From: Blastomussa wellsi
Taxonomy: Eukaryota > Cnidaria > Anthozoa > Scleractinia > Plerogyridae
Direction: 5' to 3'
Assembly: GCA_947652115.1 (NCBI GenBank)
Contig: OX393562.1
Location: 22,129,651-22,193,650, forward strand
DNA length: 64,000 nucleotides
Position 1 is the stretch's first letter. Every line of letters begins with the position of its first letter. The translations under genes and the position numbers were made by a program. Shown piece after piece: positions 48,248 through 59,030 of the stretch. The notes beneath the pieces were generated by a model that saw nothing but the letters and a program-made list of their open reading frames with translations, ran no database searches and was not told the origin of the DNA.

Positions 48248-48820
48248 CTATAAAGAAGTCCACTAAACTATCAGCAATTGAAGGGGTCGGCAAATCAGAC
48301 TTTCGTAACTGCCACTGGAGTACCAGAAAAGGTACAGATAGGTTTGTGCGTGTCCTTCGTACTCGGACGCAAAGTTGCGATAAACTAAATCAAATGCATG
48401 CATGGGATGAAACGTGTGTGATGCACACGCTGCACAAACATGATTTGGATTCATATTTATGGGATCGCAGATCCGCTCAGATAAAAGGGGAAAGAGACAG
48501 CGTTTGAAAATATCACCGGCCGTTATTAATTTACGAAACACCCAATACTTAATGATTTAATTCCGTCGGTTAATCGGCGGCCAGGCTCAATCGAGCTTGA
48601 TAAGTACTAATCTTAAAACTAAGAGGTCGTGAATTTAGTAATGCATGTTACATGACTAGCTTGATTTTGTGCATAAAATTGTAGATCTGGGTAAAAAATA
48701 TTCATTTCAGGCTTCGTAAAATGCCGTGTTCAAGTTTTCCCTCACCGTATTTGAATTTCTATTGTGAATTAAAGGGATACTGTTAAGGGTATTTTTCACC
48801 TTTCTTAGTAAAACGGCATT

Positions 48821-48903
48821 GAAATCCCTGAAGAAGTCGGGCCGTGAAATATTGGAAAACTACACAAGTCAGTCCCAACTGTACGGTCAGCCTTTCTGTA
48901 TTC
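48821..48903 (-). repeat. Retroelement-end-like repeat, right copy (inverted)
   Basis: Inverted relative to 43195-43282 and about 75-80% alike by eye. The plus strand reads CCCTGAAGAAGTCGG and then GTGAAATATTGG. It lies ~570 bp after the GPCR 3 stop and may sit in its 3' UTR. Confidence 0.65.
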
Positions 48904-51900
48904 AGTTCTTTTATTAAATTATGACTAAATACTTTCACTGTGCCTCAAGGGGAGGATATTGAGTAAGAAGCTGAAGGAAGTGGCAACAGTTTAGTGGTTT
49001 TTGGCTATTTGTCAAAGCCACAAGGGCCAAATCGGCTGACTTTCCAGTTGAGATCTAAATCTCCTTATGATTTCAAAATGATATCAATCCTCTTTTACCT
49101 TCAGTACATAGTAATTTGTAACGAAACTGGACCACTGTTTGGTAAAAGGTGCCATTAGCATAAATACGTCTTTAGGCTCCTGTGTTTTTGAAGTGATAGT
49201 CATTACAGTGCTCCTTTAATGTAAATAAACAAGTGTTGGTAGTGTCTAAGTAGTATTAGATTGAATTTCTTTTTAGGGGCTATGACATATATACTTCAAG
49301 CAATTAGTGTTTTTCGCCTTTATTTATGAAACAGAAAGGAATATCCATTCCTCCCAGTGCCTACTGAAATATTTGTATCGAAACATGGTGGGTTTACACG
49401 CATAAAAATTACCTTGGATTTATTATACAGTAGATAAGCGGGACTTCTTGCTGGCTTGCAGTTATTTCGTTTGTGTTTACATGGCATTCAGGGGCGGATC
49501 CAGGAATTCGAAAACAATTCTGTTAGGGAAGGCAGGTCCGGAACCCCGACCCCCTCTCTCTGGTCCTGGTTGCACTGTCTTTTAAATTCGAGGAATTGGA
49601 TTTCGAAGTTGCAGCAACGGATACGGCAATAAAATAGCAACAAACAGCTTTCTGTACAAAAACTTTGTATCAGGTTGTAAATAATACAATAGTTTTACGT
49701 TTGTCTTTTCTAATGTGCATGAGGTTTGTAAATTTGTTGAACGATTTCTTCTATTAATAAATATTTGTATCATAAACATAGATTGTGTGTGATTTATCGG
49801 GTATTTCAGTGCTTTCTTGAACAAGGTGATTTTTCACTGTTCTTTGTGGAAGTGCATCTATACTAGAGAAGCTTTTGATTGCTGTAGATCAATACAACCC
49901 TGTGATTCAAAGCTAATTACAATTTTCTTACTCTCCTTTTGAGTTACAGGTTTAGATAAGTCAAATGAGGAAGAAACAAACGAACGGCAAAACTATTTAA
50001 AACTGAATCCCGTGTTGACACTTGTCATTTGTGGTAGCCAGAAGTTAAAAGTTGCCTAGTTGTCGCATGTTACACGTTTTTACTTAGTAAGGGTTAAGTG
50101 AAAAGACTCATACGCATGGTCTTTCTTTGGGTAACCCTCTTGGCCACTGGGCACTGAGATAGTTATTTCCAGTTTTCGTGCATGGGACACAAGCAAACGC
50201 AGGATTGCCCCCAGCATTTAATTCGCCGGTACGCATTTATTCTTGGTTTTTATGTGACGTAATAAAATTCTGGCTAGGCCTGTTAAATTTTCGTTGCCAT
50301 TAGGTGTAAGGTGAACTAAAACTGTGTCTTTTCGCAAATTTTGAGCTCGATAGTGCCCTTCATTTTGAAAACAGAGCATTTTGAATATCTGAGTTTTCCG
50401 CCACATTTGCGGCCATACTTGTGCCCCTCAAGACATTTTCACACTGAGCTTTGTAAATTTGCATGGAACGTTTTGGCAAATAACTCGCGAACGGCACACC
50501 GCACAGGCCTGAGACTTATTTATCACCTACACTATCAGAAATTCTTAGCTTCTGTAGTTGAATTGTTTCGAATTTAGTTTTTAATTGCGTGACAGTGATA
50601 AGTAATATATAAGTGAGATAGATAAGTAAGTGAAGAAATGCACTATGAGAATTTAGCTTCTTACCCAAGAATACACACTACAATGATCCAAACCAAAAAT
50701 TCATCAAGAGCAGGTTAAACAAACGCAGGGAAAGTAACTCTTAAGGTTTTATTTATTGCTTAATGTAAGGAAGGATACGTTATATTTGCCGTGAGCAGTT
50801 ATTAGTCCCTTACAAACTCGGTCGGCATCGGTGGCGAGTTATATATTCGTGACGGCTTCACTATTTTGTTCCGTTGGTTGATAGAACACAGCTGTTTCTC
50901 CGTCAAAATCAGCGCACATTTTAGTTTCCCATAACAACTGTTACTGTATAATTAAAATATAGAACTGATTGTTTTAGCTTTAGAATTTAGTGTTACTAAT
51001 TTCCTTCTGTCAGTGGTACGCCCTTTGATCTTGATCCAACGCCGCTATCATGTGGCAGTCAAAGCGTTATAGTTAATATTTATTGCTATTTTGATAGCAA
51101 ACCAAGCTCTGAGAAAACGTGCAAAAGTGCATACCTCATTCTAATATAAAGTTCCCCTTGAGCCAAGAATGTGGAAACTTATGTATGGATGATTGTAAGT
51201 AAATTAGTAAGTAGCGCTACTTAGTTGTAACGCTACTTAGTTGTAACGAAGCGCCGTGAAAGGTCCGCGGTTTCGCGTCCCGTTTTGACATCACTTCATA
51301 AACTTAAGGGCCTCTGAAGGCTTTGCATTGACAACTAGTGTGCAATTCAGCAATTCAATTCAATAAACATTTCAATACCAATTCCATTTCAGAGCTACTG
51401 GGGATTCTGTTATGTATCTGCTTTTCCTCCCTGCAGCTGCGGCTTATAATAAAGTCCGTAAATATGTCAGTCTTGTAAGCCATTTAACTCTGTGTAGGGC
51501 GAGTTCCAGTAAAAATGACTATAATATTAACAGTTTTATTGACCGAAATCTTAACTTTAAGCCACGTTTTACCGGAGTTGTAGTTGGTTAGAAGTATTAA
51601 TACGAGAATTACGCGAATCAACCAGATAAGCCGGCCTTCCCGTTTCGAGCGTTATTTGTTCTCTGTATGCTGAGTGGGATTAGATTTCTCGAAGATGTTA
51701 GCTCAATAGAGCTACTCTGATAATTCAAGTGGAAATAAAGTGTATGTATGTATGGTGCGCCATATAAATAAAAAGGTTAACGATTAAGTGTATCCACGGT
51801 TATTAAATATTTAATTTTTAAACGTTCTCGATTTTTCATTTGCTACTGAATGAAAATAGAAAGATCTTACCTTTTTCCATAAATTTTTCTGACGGTTTGT

Positions 51901-52958
51901 CGACCTTCTTGAGTTGTAAACGATGGACGTGCGATGTGAAATTCATATTGCTTTTATTATCTATCGTTTACTGTCATTCCGTAAGAGTGACGAGTCTTGT
52001 CGTCCAATTTGTTTCGATTTTTATCGCAAAGATCAGGAGCGGCATGACTTGCATCCAATTTAAATTATGACTTTTAAGTTTGAAATACAGCCCCTCGTAC
52101 ATATTGTAGCTAATTTAACCCCGCAGCCTCGGTTTCGAGCTGGAAACTTGCGAATGTTATCATGAAGGAAGTTCCAAAGGTTGCAAAGATGAAAATACTA
52201 TCCACTTAAACGATCTTAAAAATATGAAGGCATCAGAATTTTGGGACGAAATTCGCAAGTCCTGCATGGCAGTCAACATTAAACAACTGACGTAATCGGC
52301 ATGCAAAAGGACTATTCGAAAAGTGAATTTTGTTTATTTTTCTTCCTTTAGGAAATTAATATTTCACACATTTTCAAATACCAAAATACAAAAACATGAA
52401 AATCAACCCAAATAGCGCAAACTTCTTTAATCATAGGGTTTGACTTTACGAATTAAAATAAGAAACAATTTCAACATGAAGAAAATTATTTTACTTAAAA
52501 TATGTTCGAGCTTATTATTTTAACGTGAAACGCGAATTTAATGGCATCTGGGCATTTGTCGACCAAAAATGACAAGTGTACGGCAGGTCTCGCAGTCATG
52601 TAATTCTACTGGTTCTCTAGTGTAGAAGTTGCTGTTGTTTTTTAGACTAGGTGCATTCGTTCCTGTTGTTCTTCCGAAGAGTAGCAAGCAACTTCATGTG
52701 AGACGCCGCAAGAGCTACTGTACCGGCCGACCCAGAAAAATCGGCTTGTGTGTTGTGGAAGTTCTACCACCGCAAAGTGATCGCTATAGACACGTTTGAT
52801 AAAAATCAAACTGAAGAAAACAAATTAATACAAAAACAAAATCACACATAGAGCGTAAGCGTCATACAATCTTACAAATGTCGTTTGCTCGGCCGGACTC
52901 ATATTAAGAAATTTGGACTTTCGGTACGTGCGGAGGCCGGCCCTCGTGTTCCTTATAT
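48904..52958. other. Gene-free stretch downstream of GPCR 3
   Basis: No exon chain seen. At 49489-49556 a GGGGCGGATCCAGGAATTCG block followed by a CCCCGACCCCC tract resembles the CAGGGGCGGAT MITE end at 9371. The rest is AT-rich with no recognised element. Confidence 0.4.
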
Positions 52959-53233
52959 TGGCCCGATTTATACTAGAGAAGGATCATCCGTCTGGGATGA
53001 ATTTGGGCAGAGAACTGTAATCTGTCCGATAATTCGTCTGTGTATAAATACGGACAAACAGACGGATCATCCGTCCAGACAACTTAGCGCGATATTGCGT
53101 CTTGACCCACGAACTAATCCCGTCTAAAGACCTATAAGACACACAGATAGTTCGTCCCAAAGTTCATTCCGTATTTATACTAGACGGATGATCTGTCTTG
53201 ACGGACTATCCGTCTCTGGGATAAATCGGGCCA
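52959..53233. mobile_element. MITE with TGGCCCGATTTAT ends
   Basis: TGGCCCGATTTAT at the left is the exact reverse complement of ATAAATCGGGCCA at the right. Internally, GACGGATCATCCGTC and GACGGATGATCTGTC palindromes and a TATAAATACGGA / CCGTATTTATA pair make a multiply folded structure. Open frames within it are incidental. Confidence 0.8.
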
Positions 53234-53660
53234 TTCTTTTGATTTTCTTTAATGAGCATAAATCACTTCTCCACAGAACCGCTTCCGATGGACCCTCTTC
53301 CGTTTATTGCACTGGTTACATATTTGTTTGTTTCATATTTAGGGTCCACAATTAGCACACAAGTGCTAAATACGCTGACACTTAAGCTATTATTATGTAA
53401 GCAGTAAAAACGTCTGTATGCTATATAATATACAATCATAAAAGTACTACGAAGGGGCGAGTAAGTAGGCGTAACCCGTTGACTATAGTGAAACTCCTAA
53501 AACTTATGTACATCAATAAAATATCTCTACAAACTTACAAACCTTAATTAAATTTAAAACTAACTGAAATAACTAATGTCATTTTTATTATTATACAGTC
53601 CTTGCTTGTTCAGTCTCTGAAGTACCGGGCCAATTGATGGAGCTGAGTTCATTTGTTATC

Positions 53661-53768
53661 ACTATCATTGTCACTGTCACTGTCACTGTCGCTGTCACTG
53701 TCACTTTCACTGCCACTTTCACTGCCACTGCCACTGCCACTGATACAGTCACTGTCATTATCATTATT
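53661..53768. repeat. Hexamer minisatellite (CACTGT/CACTGC)n
   Basis: About 15 imperfect units of CACTGT, CACTGC or CACTTT. The alternating TV/AV open frame on the minus strand is a product of the repeat. Confidence 0.9.
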
Positions 53769-54362
53769 AACTGGCACATTATAGAATGTTATATACATGA
53801 ATAAATAAACATCTTTGTATAGGGTAGCAACTTCAGTGGTGACAAACTAAATGCATTACATTTCATAAAATACATTATACATCTTTCTCGCATTTTAATG
53901 CCCCATAATGCGGATCCGATTTAGCCCATGGCCTTCCTTCCCCCTTTAACAAAAGCGACTCTCTTTCATGCAGTAAGTACCACTCAACATTATCAGAATT
54001 TGTCAGAGTAGTTTAGCATAATTAACTTTACGTTTAAAATTGGGTCACAGTGTGACCACAGATAAACTGTAAATCCAGTTTCGGCCACATTCGTACAGAG
54101 GCCCAGGAAGGCGGTCTTTTTTAATCTCCTCTCACCTCTTGAAAATATGAACACGAATAACAGATCTATTACCATAGTCAACGAGTTAAGCAATTTTCAA
54201 ACTCCCAAAATTGAATTAGCGCCAGAGGCATTTAATCCAATTATGGAAGATAAACATTGTCTTGCACTACTATTCACAAGACAGTATAGTAAGAGATAGA
54301 AGCGTTTTAGAGTTACTATCTAGTGTTCATTGTTCATCTACTGTTCGTTACAACTGAAACTA

Positions 54363-55484
54363 TTACAAAAGCATCTGTTCGGCTGTCACAGCATGATTGT
54401 TCTCTTCTTTTATTTCTCGGTGTATTTTCGGTTTCCGCTTTGCATTCAGTGGCATGTGTCCATTCTCACCCTTACGGGAATCAGTCCATCGACCGACGAT
54501 GGACTGAATAGTTGTCGCCCTCAGCAAGCCTCGAAAATGTCGACTGAACATAAACCAAATCCAGGGGTTTATGGCGCAGTTAAAATGAGCCAGCCAAAAA
54601 AACGACAGAGGAAGGAAAGCAGGGAGACTGCAGTATGTCTTCACGTCAAATGATCGTAGCAAGTGATTAACATGCACTGGAAACCAGCAAACTGCAAATA
54701 TGACAACTATAGCAATAATCATGCGCACAACACGTTGATTCTGCTGCACGATTTTGGATCGAGAGTTCTTTCCTACAGGAAGTTGGCTTCTTCTGCGAAT
54801 TCTACACGTAATAATGGCATAACAAACCACCATAAATATAAGTGGAAGGACATACAAGAGGACGAACTTTGTCATTTCCTCTATCTCCAAATACTGAAGG
54901 TTTTTCTCTGCGTCTTCGCTCCACCTCCTGACGCAATAATGCCTACCATCGGGGCCTTGTTCCACTCTAAAAATGTATAAATACGGAATACACAATGATC
55001 CCGCCGAGACCCATATCACCGCCATTGCACGTTTGACGCCTCTCTTCGTCAGCGGCCTTATAGTTGCGTGTGCTGCCATGAAGCGGTCCAATCCCATCAC
55101 GACAACGGTGAGGATGGATGCGGCGACGGAAAACCCCACTGCGAAGTAGGATACCTTACAGGTTACCTGTCCAAAGATCCCAGACACCCATAGTCTGCCA
55201 ATGGCCAGAAACAAGATAAACACAAGTGAAGCCGAAGAGGCATTTATGATATCTGCAATCGCCATGTTGATTATTAAAAAGTTGAAGGGAAATTTTTTTC
55301 TGGCTTCTTTATCGCTGAGTGCAACTCGGATTAAGAAATAATTGCCGACTAGAGAGGAAAACAAAACCAAGACAAACCCCGCGATCACAAGAGCTATAGT
55401 GGTGCTACTTGCGTTTTCGAATGCACATTCTGTTTCTCCTTCAGTAGAGACGTTGGTTATCGACGAGATATTTGTCCCATTCAT
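54363..55484 (-). CDS. Class A GPCR 4, divergent neuropeptide-receptor-like
   Basis: A single coding exon of 373 residues from ATG at 55484 to TAA at 54363. A TTACAG acceptor lies 7 bp before the ATG, so a 5'-UTR intron is likely and the promoter would be further right. The extracellular N terminus carries four sequons (N2, N5, N11, N24). Hallmarks: GN (47-48), Asp 78 (AIADII), Cys 109, DRF (133-135), ECL2 Cys in CVRRW, CWFP in helix 6, HFNCAINP then W in place of the NPxxY tyrosine (NPWIW). The third loop is basic (RIRRRSQ). The tail ends QMLL and lacks the PDZ-like end of the other three. It shares the CxxxW and WxSG loop signatures with them but is the most divergent. Ligand unknown. Confidence 0.9.
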   Translation of the reverse strand: MNGTNISSITNVSTEGETECAFENASSTTIALVIAGFVLVLFSSLVGNYFLIRVALSDKEARKKFPFNFLIINMAIADIINASSASLVFILFLAIGRLWVSGIFGQVTCKVSYFAVGFSVAASILTVVVMGLDRFMAAHATIRPLTKRGVKRAMAVIWVSAGSLCIPYLYIFRVEQGPDGRHYCVRRWSEDAEKNLQYLEIEEMTKFVLLYVLPLIFMVVCYAIITCRIRRRSQLPVGKNSRSKIVQQNQRVVRMIIAIVVIFAVCWFPVHVNHLLRSFDVKTYCSLPAFLPLSFFWLAHFNCAINPWIWFMFSRHFRGLLRATTIQSIVGRWTDSRKGENGHMPLNAKRKPKIHREIKEENNHAVTAEQMLL

Positions 55485-58400
55485 TTTGACCTGTAATGGT
55501 GAAATTAAAAGAAATTCAACAACAGAGTCAAACTAAGCAGAATCACATTTCCGCTGGACATTTGTGATTGAGCATGAAGATAAACAACACAAAGAAAATA
55601 GACTCAACTTGTCAACCACGTATTTACGTTTAATCGCGTGCGTAGGTGGATGGCGAAGACAATCTGTCATGATTGTTGCATGGCTTCACATTCAAGTGCT
55701 TAAGCACCGATAACCCTTTTGTTATTACGTCACTTCTTATCCAATAAAACCGCCGAAACTCGGACTCATCCGCAATTTAAACTAAACACTCCTACATTTT
55801 AACATTTGGCTTACAGCTTTCTAAACAGAACTCGTCTCCCCCTTTTCTTTTCAAATACATCTAAATATCAACCAATTAATTCCACAAAAATATTTTAAGA
55901 ATTTTTCGGTTGAATTTTTCGTTACGTCTTAGCATACCTGACCATTATTATGAACAGTCAGAGAAAACAAGCCATTGTGTAGACATAAAAATATCGATTG
56001 ATTCCTCATTAGTCTGCTAGTGATAAGGGTTCATCTACATGAAAATACACTTGGACCTATATTGATCGTTATTTCCCGTTGTATTGTCTGTAAAAGGCCT
56101 CTAGCTATAGCCACTTGCTTAGCATAACTGCATTTGCCATTTGTTAGCAAAATGTTAGCGTGCTTTTGTTCAATGGCGACGCTGCTTAGATTACAAGAAG
56201 GCATTCTACGATGCTGACTTCCTCGACTTAATTTCAATAAAATAAAGAACGTTATTCTCTGTAACGCAAGTAAACACCTGAATTTCACTGACAATTTCAA
56301 GGGCTATATGGTCACCTTCAGTTTCACGATTTGTGGTTATTTTGTTATTTTAAGTGTTTCATGAGACATTGTAAACCAAGCTAAACAGTACAACACAGCC
56401 TAAACAGGTCAGGGCAAAATGTTTCTTGCCGCTTTTTTCTCTCTCACCTGTCGTACAATCTGATCCGCTTCGGTAGCAACCCAACTGATGACTAAAAGGC
56501 ACTTTTTAAGGAATTTCAGGTCGTTTCTTTTCTTTGTTATTACGCCCCTGTTTGAAGATGAGATCGTTTAGCAACAATCAAGTAGCAATTAGTTCTTAAT
56601 GCGACTGCTAATACGATGTAATACTCTAGTAATAAAGGGAAAAGGACGACTCATCGATTCCGACAACTTCTGCCTCCTTCGAATTCGAAGGTGCAAAATT
56701 TGTTTCTCTTTGATAAAGATTAATTTATTTTTCACAAGAACTCCCACATGGCATTTGCCTCGAACTACTTATTTCAATTTCAGCACCGGGAAAATAACAA
56801 AAAAAAAATAATCCAAATTTGTGGCATTCAGTAAGTATATCACTGAGTCGAACAACAGAGATCTTAATTAGTTTTGCGGTTCAAAGGAAATCTGAAGGGA
56901 CTTCTACAAGCCCGGCCCAACTCGCCCCGATTAACTGTTTGCCAATGTTTAATCGATCTAAATCCCAAAGGTTCGCTCTCGAATACTTTCAACCCTTAGC
57001 TATTTGTAGAAATGAAATTGATATTTAAGACAGAAAGCATACTGCAACTAGAAAATTAGGAAGAAAACGTAACTGAGAATTTTACGCAGAACGCACGTTT
57101 TGAAGGTTGCATTATTTTGCAATATCTTGTCGCTCAACACCATCAATGAACCACTGACTAATTATCAAATTCAAACGTTATCCAAAAGATCAGATTGTTC
57201 GCTGGGAAGGGAATAACAAAAAGCTTACCTTCGACAACTTAGTGTCGCAGAAATTAAGAGTGCAGTTCGCCTCAGGGTATTGATCTTTTGATAATACAGA
57301 AAATATATTTTTCCAATAAATTGCACTTAGAGTTGAAAATTTACAATGACTGACTCTATCACACTGTGGTAACTGAAGTACGTGAAATCATAAAAAGAAA
57401 CGTCGAAGCGTAGCGGTAATTTGTAGAAGCAACTGCATCCAAGGGAAAATACGTTTTGTAAATTCAATTATCTGTCAACAGCGATGAAAATAATTAGGGA
57501 GAACAAAAAGCTATCAGTTCAGTGTAAACGGTCTACCCACGGATACTTGACGTCATACGTAATGAAAAGAAACTGTACAATCTTACATCTCTTTGCAATT
57601 TCTAGTCTCCTGATTGGTTTAAACACTTCGGTTATTTAGCAATTATGCCATAATCGCGCAAATATCTCAACTCGTCGGCTAAAATCAGGTGATATTTCGC
57701 AAGGCTGCGCAAGGAATGTTTCATTATTAAGTGCATTTTCAGCGAAACGCATTTTCTACAGCAAGAAAAACTGTGGTTTAATATAAGTACTTCGTTCGCG
57801 CTTGTTGGATGTGGGGTGGTAACAACTGATCAACTTAGCTCACCGCAATTGATCTCCATGCCGACGCCCGGGATTACCCGTAAACTATAATCCACTGGCA
57901 AAAGTTGTAGTTTCAACCCTTCAGTGCTTTGATAAATGCTCAGCGCCAATACTGTTTATTGAATTTAATGTTAGGTAAATCTTTCAAGTTTATTCGCCAT
58001 CTTCGCCAGTTTGCAAAGCCTTGTTGAGAGGTGTATGAATTTTTCAGTAAAATAACAAGAAAGTAAAAGACGCTTTTAGGTGGCTTGCTACAGTTTTGAG
58101 GAGATAAACTTTAACTCTTGTAAAATTTGCAGAAACGTTTAATCTTTCTCTTGTTACTATGTGTTGTAGTGTACAAACATTATACGCGACAATTGAAAAA
58201 TAAAAATGCTGTGAACAACCGAGTGCTAAAAAGGGGACTGGGCACTAGAAGTTTCAATGGCCTTTTACGACCCTACCTCAAAATTCCAGAAATTGTCTCT
58301 TATTATTAAAATTCATGCAACATAAAAATCGGTGAGACATATTTTTCGCAAAGTAGGAAAATGTGATATTTTGTTTATTTTAAAAATAGCTCAAAACTTG

Positions 58401-58559
58401 TCTTATAAATTTTCATTTTACTTCGCATGAATGTTTCATCAGAGCCTATTAATAATTTCTAAAATTTTGAAGTGGGGTCATACGGGTAGATTTTGCGAAA
58501 AAGGCCAAAGAAGCTGCTAGTGCCCAATCCCTCTTAAGCAGACATCGATCACATTCTGC
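55485..58559. other. Upstream region of GPCR 4; no further gene seen
   Basis: It should include untranslated exon(s) and promoter of GPCR 4, not placed. A repeat of the AGGTGGCT type may start at 58078 (TTAGGTGGCTTGCTACAG) and run to about 58530, where a GTGGGGTCATACGGG block recalls the GGGGTCACCG block of related repeats; its ends are unclear. Confidence 0.4.
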
Positions 58560-58996
58560 TCCCTTATTTGCTAAATTGGCATCTTAGATATCTTTCAAGT
58601 CAATTCATTTCAAATAGCTAAATTTATGTTCTATTATCAGAACCAATTGCTGCCTCCGATGTTTCTCAATTTGTTCCCAACAAGTTGTCAAGTACACAGT
58701 TATGACACTAGATCAGCCAGTTGTTATCTATCACATCACTGTCGTACAAATCTTAAGCAGTTTTCGATACTCTGCCAAGGTCCTAAACTTTGGATTTCTC
58801 TGCCAATAACCAACAAGCTTTCCTACTTTTAAGTAAAAGGTGATCGCACTTTCACAGCCTAATTTTAAGTATATTGTTAACCGAGGTGGCCTCCTCAGTT
58901 CTATAAGCCTGGTGGTTTCGTGGAGGTCTCCAAGCCCAACTATTCCGCTTCAACTGTAACTCTATAATTCGTATACAATGTGTGGCGAATAGGTGA

Positions 58997-59028
<32 letters not shown>

Positions 59029-59030
59029 AA
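58560..59030 (+). pseudogene. LINE 3' end: reverse transcriptase C terminus plus 3' UTR
   Basis: A frame from 58626 reads MFYYQNQLLPPMFLNLF, then HSYDTRSAS, CRTNLKQFSILCQGPKLW and SLPITNK, the C-terminal pattern (YHTR-like, R..L.Q, GP..WN.LP) seen after the polymerase domain in CR1/L2-like LINEs. It is followed by a 3' UTR (AGCCTGGTGGTTTCGTGGAG, TGTGTGGCGAATAGG) that ends in a (GAT)n tract. This is a 5'-truncated insertion. It comes from a different part of the LINE than the 34.9-37.4 kb copy, so the families cannot be compared directly. Confidence 0.83.
58996..59029. repeat. (GAT)n microsatellite, LINE tail
   Basis: About ten near-perfect GAT units directly after the LINE 3' UTR; short tandem tails are usual at the 3' ends of such LINEs. 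Confidence 0.85.

Noticed and set aside
53591..53779. Repetitive TV/AV protein on the minus strand
   Set aside because: Entirely explained by the CACTGT hexamer repeat.
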